A stretch of DNA of 64,000 nucleotides from an uncultured Ruminiclostridium sp. GTDB taxonomy: Bacteria; Bacillota; Clostridia; Oscillospirales; Acutalibacteraceae. Shown in pieces: positions 26,849 to 35,345 of the stretch. The translations under genes were made by a program, and so were the position numbers. The stretch is from NCBI GenBank assembly GCA_902490005.1, contig CABUCM010000003.1:62001-126000 (forward strand), given 5' to 3'. How positions within the stretch are numbered: the first letter of the stretch is position 1; the number at the start of each line of letters is the position of its first letter. A model generated the notes under the pieces. The model searched no databases, had not been told where the DNA came from, and worked only from the letters and a program-made list of their open reading frames with translations.

Positions 26849-28237
26849 TTACAATCGATTGACCAGATCCTTAAAATGGTTTCCTCTGGCCGCAAAATTA
26901 GGATAAAGGTCAAAGCTGGCGCTGGCTGGGGACAAGGACACCACGTCTCCCTTTTTCGCGTGAACGCGGGCCGCCGCCACCGCTTCCTCCATATCGCGCA
27001 CCCGGATGATCTCAAGATCAGCCGGATGATAATTTTTCGCCTGCTTGACGGCGGCTTCGATTTTGTCCGCCGTGTTCCCCATCAAAATCAAAAGCTTTAC
27101 TTTGTCATTGACCACCGGACCCATTCCGTCATAAGGAATTTTTTTATCGTACCCCCCGGCGATCAAAATGATCTTTTGAGGGTAGAGGGACAGGGTGCCG
27201 GAAATCGTCCGGGTGGGGCTGGAGGCGATAGAATCGTTATAATAGTCCGCGCCGTCCACGGTTCTGACAAACTCCGCACGGTGCTCCACCCCGGGAAAGC
27301 TTCTGGCTACCCCGCGCATCTGCTCCGGGGATACGTCGCCCCAAACCGCGGCGACGGCGGCCATATAATTTTCCACGTTGTGGTTCCCTGGAATGCGGAT
27401 ATCATTGGTATCCATAACGCTCACAGCCACGCCGTTTTTATGGTAGCAGATCACGCCGCCGTCCAGACACACGCCCCGGTGGGTGGCACCCAGCCGGCTG
27501 AAGTAGGAAACGTCGCCTCTTACCAGATTTCCAAACCCCCGGGTGATATCGTTATCCAGGTTTAAAACCGCCCTGCCAAACGCGTTTTGGTGGAGGATAA
27601 TATTTTTCTTCGCGTCGATATATTCCTGCATATCCTTGTGGATATCCAGATGGTTCGGGGCTAAATTGGTGATTACCGCCACATCCGGGCTTTTCCGCAT
27701 AGAGATCAGCTGGAAGCTGGAAAGCTCCACCACTGCCACGTCATCCTTCTGGATGGACTCTACCATTGGCAGCAGAGGGCAGCCGATATTCCCGCCCAAA
27801 TGGACGGTTTTTCCCGCCGCTTTCAGCATTTCGGCGATAATAGAGGTGGTTGTGGTTTTGCCGTCGCTTCCGGTCACCGCATAAATCTTGCAGGGGCAGA
27901 GGTCGAAAAACACCTCCATTTCTGAGGTAACCACCACGCCCCGCTCCCTGGCCTTTACTAACTGGGGCAGGTAATAGGGCATTCCCGGGGTACGGAAAAT
28001 CACATCCGCGTTTAGGTTCTCCAGATAGCTTTCCCCTAAATGAAGCTCCACCCCCTGGCGCTCCAGCTGGTCTCCGGTTTCCCCTAATTTTTCCCGTTCC
28101 CTTTTATCGCACGCCAGCACTATGGCGCCTTTCTTTTGAAAAATGGAAATCAACGGCAGATTGCTGCCGCCGATGCCGCAAAACGCTACCCTTTTGCCCT
28201 GAACCGCGGCATAAAAATCTTTTGCATTGGTAATCAT
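26849..28237 (-). CDS. murD: UDP-N-acetylmuramoyl-L-alanine--D-glutamate ligase MurD
   Basis: A 462-residue Mur ligase that adds D-glutamate to UDP-MurNAc-L-Ala in the cytoplasmic stage of peptidoglycan synthesis. The ATP-binding P-loop is TGSDGKTTTT. Other Mur features are ITNLAPNHLD, HNVENYMAA, FPGVEHRAE and the closing SPASASFD. The N-terminal domain opens with GKRVAFCGIGGSN. It heads an operon with two peptidases, a GNAT and a PLP enzyme, unusual company for murD, which normally sits in the dcw cluster. Confidence 0.95.
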   Translation of the reverse strand: MITNAKDFYAAVQGKRVAFCGIGGSNLPLISIFQKKGAIVLACDKREREKLGETGDQLERQGVELHLGESYLENLNADVIFRTPGMPYYLPQLVKARERGVVVTSEMEVFFDLCPCKIYAVTGSDGKTTTTSIIAEMLKAAGKTVHLGGNIGCPLLPMVESIQKDDVAVVELSSFQLISMRKSPDVAVITNLAPNHLDIHKDMQEYIDAKKNIILHQNAFGRAVLNLDNDITRGFGNLVRGDVSYFSRLGATHRGVCLDGGVICYHKNGVAVSVMDTNDIRIPGNHNVENYMAAVAAVWGDVSPEQMRGVARSFPGVEHRAEFVRTVDGADYYNDSIASSPTRTISGTLSLYPQKIILIAGGYDKKIPYDGMGPVVNDKVKLLILMGNTADKIEAAVKQAKNYHPADLEIIRVRDMEEAVAAARVHAKKGDVVSLSPASASFDLYPNFAARGNHFKDLVNRL

Positions 28238-28395
28238 TCGTTACCCTCCTATCATGGCTTGGAGCTCATAAAAAAACCTAACGTTATCATTATACTATTT
28301 TTGGAAGAAAGTGCAACCATTCCCATGATTGCTTGTATTTTAAAACTATTTCAGTTATAATGATGATAAAGATTCTAACTAAGGGAGGGTTTCCT

Positions 28396-29277
28396 ATGAT
28401 TTGTCCTCATTGCCAGAAACAAATTCCCAGCGACAGCCTTGTCTGTGGTTACTGCGGCCATAAAATAGAAGAAGCATTGCAGAAAGAAGAAAACCCAGCG
28501 TCCTTACCGGAGGAAAACGTCTCTCTCCCATCGAAAAAAGAGGCTGGCCTTTCCGCCGGCGAAACCGAAATCATCCCTGAAAACCCAGAAGAACCTGTGA
28601 AAACAGATGCAACCCCCGTTGAAGCTGAGGAAGAATCTATCCAGGCCCCAGCAGATCCTGTGAATACCGAACCCCTGCCCGATGATGCTGCTGAAGAAAG
28701 AATGAAGGTTTCTGAAGAGGGCACGGCGGAACCTGCGGCAATGGAAGAAACCATCACGGAAGCAGTTTCTCCCGCCCCCGCCGCCGAAGAGGCGGCAGCT
28801 TTCTCGGAAACGCCGGTAGAGGAATCCTTAGCCCAGGAGTCCTTCGTGCCGCCGGAGAGCAATTCCCATCCCTCTTCTTCGGCAGAACCAGTAAGTTCTG
28901 TCTCTACGGAACCCTGGGCAGGCCAAAAAACAGAGGGTTTTGAAAAAAAACCGGTAAGCCCGGAAAAGAAGCTGGAAGAGGCGTATCTCCGCCGAATGGC
29001 AAAGCGGCAGAGGCCGCTGAAAACCGCCAGCTTTTTCTGGACAGAATTTTTATTGCTGATCCCCGGCATCAACCTGGTGCTTTTATTTGTTTGGGCGTTC
29101 CGCAAAAAAGCCAACGCAAACCGCAAAGCCTTTGCCAGGTCAATTTTAATATGGCTTTTGATTTTTATCGTATTCCTGCTCATCGTTTTGATTGTAATGA
29201 TAGTGTTAGGCGTTCCCATCGATAAATACATATGGCTGAAATCTTTCCAGGACTGGGTAGCCGGTCTCAGAATATAG
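28396..29277 (+). CDS. Zinc-ribbon membrane protein of unknown function
   Basis: A 293-residue protein in three parts. Residues 1-20 are a zinc ribbon (CPHCQKQIP...CGYCG). Residues ~25-200 are a low-complexity linker rich in Glu, Pro, Ala and Ser. Residues ~215-275 contain two hydrophobic segments, with basic stretches (RRMAKRQRP, RKKANANRK) on the cytoplasmic sides. Start ATG at 28396 follows AAGGGAGGG. The design, ribbon plus disordered tether plus membrane anchor, is common in Firmicutes, but the function is not known. A terminator follows. Confidence 0.8.
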   Translation: MICPHCQKQIPSDSLVCGYCGHKIEEALQKEENPASLPEENVSLPSKKEAGLSAGETEIIPENPEEPVKTDATPVEAEEESIQAPADPVNTEPLPDDAAEERMKVSEEGTAEPAAMEETITEAVSPAPAAEEAAAFSETPVEESLAQESFVPPESNSHPSSSAEPVSSVSTEPWAGQKTEGFEKKPVSPEKKLEEAYLRRMAKRQRPLKTASFFWTEFLLLIPGINLVLLFVWAFRKKANANRKAFARSILIWLLIFIVFLLIVLIVMIVLGVPIDKYIWLKSFQDWVAGLRI

Positions 29278-29286
29278 CAATATCGA

Positions 29287-29326
29287 AAAGGCGGAATTTC
29301 CATATGATAGGAAATGCCGCCTTTTT
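29287..29326 (+). terminator. Terminator between convergent genes
   Basis: AAAAGGCGG-ATTTCC pairs with GGAAAT-CCGCCTTTTT just after the zinc-ribbon gene. The A and T runs on both sides mean it can also serve the convergent regulator gene. Confidence 0.82.
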
Positions 29327-29334
29327 CTTTCGGC

Positions 29335-30015
29335 TTACTTTTCATAGGCCAGATTTCTGAGCCTTTCTTCATCTGTAAGCCGAATGACTCCCCGGGACAA
29401 GGAAACCAGTCCTTCTTCCTGGAAATATTTCAGCATCCTGGTGACCACCTCTCTGGCGGTGCCCAAGTGCTTGGAAATTTCCTCATGGGTAATATGTAAG
29501 GTCCCGTTTTCCTCTATATTTTTCTGTTCCAGCAGAAATACGGCCAGCCGCCGGTCAAAGCTGGAAAACACAATCTGTTCCATCACCCACATCACGTCGG
29601 AAAAGCGGGAGGCCAAAATCTGGTTGCAGTAGGTAGCCAAGGGAAACGACCTCTCCATCAGCTCCTGATAAACCTTTGCGGGAAGCAGTAAAATCTCGCA
29701 ATCCTTTTCCGCCTGGATGAACACGTCGAAATTTATATTTTTAATCACGCAGGAAGCGGAAAGGAAACAGCTGTCCCGTTCCAAAAGCCGGTACAGGGTG
29801 ATCTGTTTTTCACCCGAGATCAAAAATACCCGCGCCTGGCCCTGACGAACCCAAAACACACCGGTGCAGTCCCGGTCACCCTGATAAAGGAATTCTCCTT
29901 TTTTGATTTTTTGTTCCGCTATGGTCCGTTCTAAAAGCCTTTGATGTTCCCGGTCCAGCTCCCCCCAACAGGGCAGGACCTGCGTAAAAAAAGCAAGCTG
30001 CTCTTGCGTCAACAT
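29335..30015 (-). CDS. Crp/Fnr family transcriptional regulator
   Basis: A 226-residue regulator with an N-terminal cyclic-nucleotide-binding-like beta-barrel (FLYQGDRDCTGVFWVRQGQ) and a C-terminal winged helix (ITHEEISKHLGTAREVVTRMLK). It lacks the N-terminal cysteine cluster of the oxygen sensor Fnr, and the barrel lacks a clear cAMP-binding RxS motif, so its signal is unknown. Its neighbours are superoxide reductase and thioredoxin, which suggests a redox or oxidative-stress regulon. The ATG at 30015 is preceded by GGGAGGGAAAG. Confidence 0.9.
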   Translation of the reverse strand: MLTQEQLAFFTQVLPCWGELDREHQRLLERTIAEQKIKKGEFLYQGDRDCTGVFWVRQGQARVFLISGEKQITLYRLLERDSCFLSASCVIKNINFDVFIQAEKDCEILLLPAKVYQELMERSFPLATYCNQILASRFSDVMWVMEQIVFSSFDRRLAVFLLEQKNIEENGTLHITHEEISKHLGTAREVVTRMLKYFQEEGLVSLSRGVIRLTDEERLRNLAYEK

Positions 30016-30099
30016 ATTCTTTCCCTCCCGCGGAAAATCCCCCATTGGGAAGAAGCGCCGGCATACGGCGCCGCTTCGGACATGAGGGATTTTTTTACA

Positions 30100-30483
30100 T
30101 TAAAGCTCTATTTTCCACAGGCCATGCAGGTTGCAATAAGCGAATACCGCCACTGGTTCGTCATCTATCACACAGAAAACGGCCTCCGGATTATCCCCTG
30201 GATCAAACCCCTTGCGCTGGCCGCCGCGTTTTGTCTGTAAATAGACCCATTGGATAAAATGCTTTTCCTCCATGGGATGAAGCACTTCTCCCACGTTAAC
30301 CCGCAGCTCATTGCCCTGCTTTGTCACCACCGGCACATGTTTTTCCTGGGCCGCGTCCACCGTATTCGGCTTTAGCTCCTCCATCGGCTCCCCGCAGCAT
30401 ATCATGGGTACGCCGGCGTTTTCGATCAAGCCCACTAGATTTCCACAATGGCGGCAGCGGTAAAATTTGTGTTCCTTTGTCAT
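30100..30483 (-). CDS. Desulfoferrodoxin (2Fe superoxide reductase)
   Basis: A 127-residue enzyme that reduces superoxide to hydrogen peroxide without making oxygen, typical of anaerobes. The N-terminal desulforedoxin iron site is complete (CRHC and CC about 16 residues on). The catalytic centre has its ligands in EKHVPVV, HPMEEKHFI and CNLHG. The length fits the two-iron class. It lies 85 bases downstream of the Crp/Fnr start on the same strand and 48 bases after thioredoxin, so the three may share a message. Confidence 0.96.
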   Translation of the reverse strand: MTKEHKFYRCRHCGNLVGLIENAGVPMICCGEPMEELKPNTVDAAQEKHVPVVTKQGNELRVNVGEVLHPMEEKHFIQWVYLQTKRGGQRKGFDPGDNPEAVFCVIDDEPVAVFAYCNLHGLWKIEL

Positions 30484-30531
30484 AATTTCTACCTCATTTC
30501 TTTTTTGTTTTCTCTTTTTATTTTTTATTGC

Positions 30532-30843
30532 TTACTGATACAGAAATTCCATCAGTTCCCTTTTGGGCTTTAAACCCACGGTATTTCCGGCGACTTTACC
30601 CTGCTCCATTAAAATCAGCGTGGGAATCGTCATCACGCCGAACCGTTCTGCCAGCTCGGGCTGTTCGTCAATATTCACCTTGCCAATCTTAACGCCGTCA
30701 GCCTCTTCCGCAATTTCTTCTACCACGGGGGCGAGCATTTGGCAAGGGCCGCACCAAGGGGCCCAAAAATCCATCAGCACCGGCTGCGGGGACTTTATTA
30801 CCTCCCTATGAAAATTATCTTTGGTAATCGTTACTACTGCCAA
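30532..30843 (-). CDS. trxA: Thioredoxin
   Basis: A 103-residue thioredoxin with the active site WAPWCGPC, followed by the usual cis-proline TIPTL and a C-terminal GLKPKRELMEF helix. I place the start at TTG (30841-30843) because an AAAGGAGGA box lies just before it and the translation then begins at the normal thioredoxin N-terminus; a longer reading to 30915 adds an unrelated stretch. It probably leads the thioredoxin-superoxide reductase unit and supplies reducing equivalents in the cytoplasm. Confidence 0.95.
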   Translation of the reverse strand: MAVVTITKDNFHREVIKSPQPVLMDFWAPWCGPCQMLAPVVEEIAEEADGVKIGKVNIDEQPELAERFGVMTIPTLILMEQGKVAGNTVGLKPKRELMEFLYQ

Positions 30844-30973
30844 GAAAAAGTCCTCCTTTCTTTTGATTGGTCTCTGGTTTATCATACGCAAGATCCCAAA
30901 AAGATTACGTGACAAAGTTACAAAGCCGCTTTTCTTCCTTTGAAAAGAAGGACCTATCCTAATTTATGACGGA

Positions 30974-31405
30974 TTATCTTACATATTCCATAGGCGTATA
31001 CCGAATCCCATCGGAAAGCTGCTCCTCCGCTAAAGGGCGAAAGCCAAGATGGCGATAAATTTCCACCGCGTACGGTGAAGAATTGACGGTAATACGATGG
31101 GCCTGGCTGCGCTTTTGCAAATGTTCCCAAAGATATCTGCCCACGCCTTTTCCCTGGGCTTTCTCCTCTACAAAAAACAAGCAAACGTGGCTGCAATTTT
31201 CTTTTGCCGCGATAACGCCCAAAAGCTCATCTTCTTCAAAAGCGCCGAAAAACTCCAACGCTTTCATTTGATCCGGGTCGCTCAAAAACGCCTCGAAATT
31301 CTTTACGCCTTCTATGGGATATTCCGGCGCCTCAAAACAAAAAAACGTCCGGTGGATTAATTTTACCGCTTCTGGATCCTGACAACCGAGAGAACATATC
31401 CGCAT
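30974..31405 (-). CDS. GNAT family N-acetyltransferase
   Basis: A 143-residue single-domain acetyltransferase. Acetyl-CoA-binding motif A is seen as VEEKAQGKGVGRYLWEHL, followed by ITVNSSPYAVEIYRHLGF. The protein acetylated or small-molecule substrate is unknown. The ATG at 31405 is preceded by GAGGTG; reading that GTG as the start would destroy the ribosome binding site. Confidence 0.88.
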   Translation of the reverse strand: MRICSLGCQDPEAVKLIHRTFFCFEAPEYPIEGVKNFEAFLSDPDQMKALEFFGAFEEDELLGVIAAKENCSHVCLFFVEEKAQGKGVGRYLWEHLQKRSQAHRITVNSSPYAVEIYRHLGFRPLAEEQLSDGIRYTPMEYVR

Positions 31406-31797
31406 AAAGGCCACCTCGCTTTTCTAAAATGTTGGAATACAGGTTCCCGGCGGGCGCCGGTTCAGGCCGTTTGGCTTTTCGTAAGATCATTCGTGATTAT
31501 TTCAGATATTATTATTTTACCACTTAACGTGAAATTTAGCCACCGCAATCCGTAATTTTTCTCAAAAACCCCTGTTATTTTCCGCTTTTTATTACGAAAA
31601 TTTTCTAAAAAGCGCGATCAGGAAAAATATAATAATCGATTATATCAAAAGGGGCGCCTTTGATTGTTTACTAAAAAAACATGACAATCAAAGGCGCCCC
31701 TTTTACAGCCTAATCCGTCTCACGACAAAAAGGCACAAGATTTTATGAGAAGTATCACGACACTCTGTTTTTTAAGCTTCCCCGGAAAAATTCCGGG
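31406..31797. other. Intergenic region with a long inverted repeat
   Basis: About 390 bases without a credible gene. The only clear structure is the 21-bp inverted repeat at 31647-31704 and a short CCCGGAA/TTCCGGG hairpin overlapping the stop of the EAL gene. Confidence 0.6.
31647..31704 (-). terminator. Perfect 21-bp inverted repeat, probable terminator of the EIIC-EAL gene
   Basis: AAAAGGGGCGCCTTTGATTGT (31647-31667) and its exact complement (31684-31704) enclose a 16-base loop containing seven As. It lies 94 bases past the EAL stop. The outer TTTT suits a terminator, but the long perfect arms and large loop are unusual. Confidence 0.5.
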
Positions 31798-33930
31798 TTA
31801 TTTTTCTTCAGAAGAGTCTGAAGCAGCGATTTGATAAGAGGATCCATACGCTTTTGCGATGGCGGTTCCCGGATCATAACAAAGAACGTCGGCCAACGGA
31901 ATTGCCGGGCTGTAGAAATACCCTTGGAAAACCCTGCAGCCCAGTCCGATGAGCATATCCCTGGCTTTCTTTGACTCCACATATTCGGCGATGATCTGGA
32001 AATTCAGGCTCTGTCCAAGGGCGGCAATAGAGGCGATAATTTCCCGAGACCTATCGTTTTCCAGAGCCTCGCGAACCAAGCTTCCATCCAGCTTTACATA
32101 GTTGAAACGGTTGGTCCACAAATAATTCAGAGAGGTCTGTCCCATGCTGAAATCATCGATCGCCAGGGAAATACCGTTCTGGCCGTATTTGTCGATATTG
32201 GAGGCAATATTGGGCAGGTTGATCAGAGAAGTCTCCTCCGTCACTTCCAACACCAAATTTTCGCACACATTTTTTTCCTTGGCCAGCTGGATAATACGTT
32301 CCGTCAAATTAGGATCATTGAGCTGTTCCGCTACAATATTGACCGAAACATGGATGTCCGGCCCTATTTCCTTCCGAAGTGTCCCGATATCCCTGCATAC
32401 CGTATTGAGAATACGCCAGGTCAGGTCGTGGTAACAGCCATCCTCCTGGGCTAAGGCCACCACTAAAGGCGGGAAAATTGTCTTACCTAAATGCTGCCAG
32501 CGCAGCAAAGCCTCCAGGCCCACCACCTTGTTTTGAGAATCCACCTGAGGCTGATAAAAAACAGGAACATTATCGTTTTCAATATCATCCAGAAGCTGGC
32601 CGATCATTCCTTTGGCCGTGATCCCCAGGCTGTCATTCCGATCCAAATAACCCGTGGCCTCCCCCGACTTCTGTTCCTGGAAATGCTTTGTCAGCTCGCC
32701 TACCAAATATTCCTCACGCCCCTCTTGAAGGCGTTCGGACAAACGCAGGAAAGGCATATAAATCAAAGTGCCCACGATTACGGTTACCAGCTGCACCGCA
32801 ATTCCTTTCCAAGAGCCTGTGGCCATATACCCGCTGAAAAAAACCGGGGTCGTCCAACTCAGCGCTTGCTGCGTCACCGGCATCCAGCCAATGATTTCCG
32901 CACCATAGGCTAAAAGCATCGAAACGATCGGCGTGATAATAAACGGGATCGCAAGCACAGGGTTTAATACAATGGGCAGCCCAAAAATCAAAATTTCATT
33001 AATATTAAAAAACGCTAAGGGAATCGCAGAATAAGCCAGCTGCCGGTTGCTCTTTTGGCGGGAAAAAATGAGCAGCGCTATCAACAGGCACAGTGTGCTG
33101 CCGCTGCCGCCGATGACCGTAAAATTGTCCAGGAAGGATTTGGTGATAATCCCCTGAGAGCCCGCCTCCGATGTAAAAACCGTCTGGGCCACTGGATCCA
33201 AAGCATTGCCGCCATGGATTCCGAATACCCAGAGAAAATCCAAAAGGAAAAGAAAAACGATGCCGTTTGCCGGCTCATGCTTCAGCGATCCAAACGCGTT
33301 AAAAAGAAGCCCGCTGATCAGGTCATTGAAATTCCCCACATGAAAGCAGCTTTGCAGCAAAAGATTTCCAAGGGCGAATAACGCCACGCAGATGGCGGAG
33401 GGAACAATTGCTGACATGGAACTGCGAAAATGGATGTCACTGCCGGCCGCATAGGAACGGTAACGCTGAAAAATATGAGGGCTCAGCGCAAAAAACAGAC
33501 GCGTCGCAAGAATCGAGCATACCATAGCGGTAAATACGCCGATGGTTCCAAAGCACTCCAGCGTCAGCGACCCGCTGGCGCCGCCAAAGGAAGCGATAAA
33601 GCAGGCGCTGGAGGTAATCATCGCCATGACCCGCAAAATCAAATTTTCCCCGGCAAGAGAAGCCGAATAAAAATAGCTGATGGCTAAAACCAAATACAGC
33701 GATAAAAAGCCAGTGGTGGAATCCACCACAAAACTCAGAAACGAAACAATGACGCCGGAACCAATTCCGGCTAAAAATTCCTGATAAGCGGGAATTGGAA
33801 AATTAAGCAACAGCAAAGCGAAGGAGCCTGTCAGCACCACGGGAATCATCAATAAGAAACTTTTTTTAATCGCACTGAGTACAAAATTATTTTCTACCGC
33901 ATATAGTATTTTTGTTATGTGGGCAAACAC
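31798..33930 (-). CDS. PTS EIIC-like membrane domain fused to EAL c-di-GMP phosphodiesterase
   Basis: A 710-residue fusion. Residues ~1-410 resemble a lactose/cellobiose-type PTS EIIC permease: about ten hydrophobic segments plus GIHGGNALDP, VIGGSGSTLCL and FFNINEILIFGLPIVLNP, the conserved sugar-binding loop region. Residues ~450-690 are an EAL domain with catalytic residues in place: EALLRW (Glu473), the VNIVA asparagine, EVTEE, AIDDFS, VKLDGS, IAEYVES and FQGYFYS. It should hydrolyse c-di-GMP, and the membrane half probably senses or binds a sugar rather than working with PTS IIA/IIB, neither of which is nearby (inference). Start GTG at 33930 follows AAGGAGGTG. Confidence 0.9.
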   Translation of the reverse strand: MFAHITKILYAVENNFVLSAIKKSFLLMIPVVLTGSFALLLLNFPIPAYQEFLAGIGSGVIVSFLSFVVDSTTGFLSLYLVLAISYFYSASLAGENLILRVMAMITSSACFIASFGGASGSLTLECFGTIGVFTAMVCSILATRLFFALSPHIFQRYRSYAAGSDIHFRSSMSAIVPSAICVALFALGNLLLQSCFHVGNFNDLISGLLFNAFGSLKHEPANGIVFLFLLDFLWVFGIHGGNALDPVAQTVFTSEAGSQGIITKSFLDNFTVIGGSGSTLCLLIALLIFSRQKSNRQLAYSAIPLAFFNINEILIFGLPIVLNPVLAIPFIITPIVSMLLAYGAEIIGWMPVTQQALSWTTPVFFSGYMATGSWKGIAVQLVTVIVGTLIYMPFLRLSERLQEGREEYLVGELTKHFQEQKSGEATGYLDRNDSLGITAKGMIGQLLDDIENDNVPVFYQPQVDSQNKVVGLEALLRWQHLGKTIFPPLVVALAQEDGCYHDLTWRILNTVCRDIGTLRKEIGPDIHVSVNIVAEQLNDPNLTERIIQLAKEKNVCENLVLEVTEETSLINLPNIASNIDKYGQNGISLAIDDFSMGQTSLNYLWTNRFNYVKLDGSLVREALENDRSREIIASIAALGQSLNFQIIAEYVESKKARDMLIGLGCRVFQGYFYSPAIPLADVLCYDPGTAIAKAYGSSYQIAASDSSEEK

Positions 33931-34259
33931 AGGCCCACCTCCTTCTTCATGGTAACTCCCCACTTCAAGCACAATACTGTTACAAATAGAAAGCGGCTAA
34001 CATCGTGCCCCTTTGTCAATGAAAACCCAAGCCGGTTCTTTTCGCTTTCAAGCCAATCACACAAAACCGCCGCCAAAAGGCACCTTAAATCAGCCTATTT
34101 ACAATGACAACTTTTTACCAATAATTGTTATCTTTTGCTTTATCAGTGATCCCTTGGCAGAAACGGTAAGCAAAATAACTGGAAACATTTCTATCATCAT
34201 AACATAAATTTAAAAATCGTTATTCCTAAAAAGAAATACTAATTAGCAAGCGGTGTAAA

Positions 34260-34400
34260 TATGGTATCAGTCAAACGGTGATGCCCACACACGGGCATAG
34301 ACCGTGGATAAGGTCCTTATTCACTGGGTAACCTTTCATGCTTTCCATTACCGCTGGTGCCACGAGAAACCTCGATAACCGCAAAAACATATTGCCGTGT
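34260..34400. ncRNA. Candidate structured RNA of unknown class and strand
   Basis: Visible helices on the plus strand include ACGGT/ACCGT enclosing ATGCCC-ACACAC-GGGCAT, ATAAGG-T-CCTTAT, GGTAA/TTACC and GAG-AAAC-CTC. They occur in quick succession in a region with no gene. On the minus strand it would be a distant leader of the EIIC-EAL gene; on the plus strand it would be free-standing. Confidence 0.25.
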
Positions 34401-34749
34401 TAAATTTCTTTAAAATTAATTTGTTGGTTTCCCGCGTTTTTTACCGCTTTTATGTATCATGCGCCGCGTTCTGCCCATAATACTTGCTGCCGTTTTAAAT
34501 TCCCTGTGTTTTTCGTTTTCATTTCATTGTTATCCTGAGGGTAACAAAAAACGGCAAAGGCAGAAACAAATTTCAGCTGACAGCCCAGGTACGAATTATC
34601 AGTGATCTGTCCTCTTGGTGATCCAGGCTAATTTCAGCCCACTGTGCGGTTTTTCGTAAGGCCGGAAAGAAAAAGTAAAAACCACGTTCTTACACGTGGT
34701 TCAGAAAAATCCAGCAGGATGCCCTTCAGAGCAAGCCCCTAAAAAACAT

Positions 34750-34794
34750 AAATAAAAGAACCGCCGAAAGCCTTGTAAAATCAAGGTTTCCGGC
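34750..34794 (-). terminator. Terminator of tRNA-Arg
   Basis: On the minus strand GCCG-AAACCTTG pairs with CAAGG-TTT-CGGC (34763-34794) and is followed by a T-rich tract, 9 bases after the tRNA end. Confidence 0.75.
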
Positions 34795-34802
34795 ATTGTT
34801 AG

Positions 34803-34879
34803 TGGCGCGCCCGAAGGAATTCGAATCCCCGACCTTCCGCTTAGGAGGCGGACGCTCTATCCAGCTGAGCTACGGGCGC
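34803..34879 (-). tRNA. tRNA-Arg (CCU)
   Basis: 77 bases including encoded CCA. Acceptor GCGCCCG/CGGGCGC, D-arm GCTCAGCTGGATAGAGC, anticodon stem TCCGC/GCGGA around loop CTCCTAA (anticodon CCT), T-arm GGGGATTCGAATTCC. Confidence 0.95.
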
Positions 34880-35029
34880 ATATTATTAGTTGCTTTAGTA
34901 TTTTACCCCTCAGGCACTATTTTGTCAACTATTGAGGCAGAAAAAGAGAGATTCCCTGCTAAATTTGGCTAAGGCTTAATAAACTATATCTTCATATTAA
35001 GCTTGTCTGAGAATTTTCCTCTAAAAATC

Positions 35030-35059
35030 TTGACAATCCTCTGTTATCTATTGTATAAT
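35030..35059 (+). promoter_or_regulatory. Promoter of the serine tRNA pair
   Basis: Consensus TTGACA (35030-35035), 18-base spacer, consensus TATAAT (35054-35059), ending 18 bases before the first tRNA-Ser. Confidence 0.85.
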
Positions 35060-35076
35060 AACATCTGCACTGTTAT

Positions 35077-35165
35077 GGAGGGGTGTCCGAGTGGTTTAAG
35101 GAGCTAGTCTTGAAAACTAGTGATCCCGTGAGGGACCAAGAGTTCGAATCTCTTCCCCTCCGCCA
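35077..35165 (+). tRNA. tRNA-Ser (UGA)
   Basis: Class II tRNA with acceptor GGAGGGG/CCCCTCC, anticodon stem CTAGT/ACTAG around CTTGAAA (anticodon TGA), a long variable arm (GATCCCGTGAGGGACC), T-loop GTTCGAATC and CCA. Confidence 0.96.
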
Positions 35166-35210
35166 TTTCATAACATTCATAACAAGATAGGTTCATTTCC
35201 TTTATCATCT

Positions 35211-35300
35211 GGAGAAGTACTCAAGTGGTGAAGAGGCTCCCCTGCTAAGGGAGTAGGTCGGGTAACTGGCGCGAGGGTTCAAATCCCTCCTTCTCCGCCA
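35211..35300 (+). tRNA. tRNA-Ser (GCU)
   Basis: Class II tRNA with acceptor GGAGAAG/CTTCTCC, anticodon stem CTCCC/GGGAG around CTGCTAA (anticodon GCT), a long variable arm, T-loop GTTCAAATC and CCA. It is 45 bases after tRNA-Ser(UGA) and likely shares its transcript. Confidence 0.96.
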
Positions 35301-35311
35301 AGCAAAATCGC

Positions 35312-35345
35312 GCTCCTCACAATTGTGGGGAGCCGTTTTGTTTTT
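35312..35345 (+). terminator. Terminator of the tRNA-Ser pair
   Basis: GCTCCTCAC-AATT-GTGGGGAGC followed by a T-rich tail, 11 bases after the second tRNA. Confidence 0.85.

Larger units (their letters stand above)
33931..34802. other. Long gene-free region with candidate folded RNA
   Basis: Some 870 bases without a convincing gene. Near 34110-34140 (minus strand) TTGTCA-17-TAAGGT may be the promoter of the EIIC-EAL gene. Between about 34260 and 34400 several helices stack closely, and a short hairpin ACCACGT/ACGTGGT lies near 34680-34710. No class of riboswitch or small RNA was recognised. Confidence 0.5.

Noticed and set aside
28449..29372. Long 307-codon frame antisense to the zinc-ribbon gene
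   Set aside because: It is a Ser/Thr/Ala-rich shadow of a Glu/Pro-rich linker and has no start signal or homologous motif.
34271..34390. 39-codon open frame on the minus strand ending in LCPCVGITV
   Set aside because: No ribosome binding site, no family recognised, and it lies over a helix-rich stretch that looks more like RNA.
33931..34430. c-di-GMP riboswitch upstream of the EAL gene
   Set aside because: Neither the GEMM-I nor the class II core motifs could be found on either strand.
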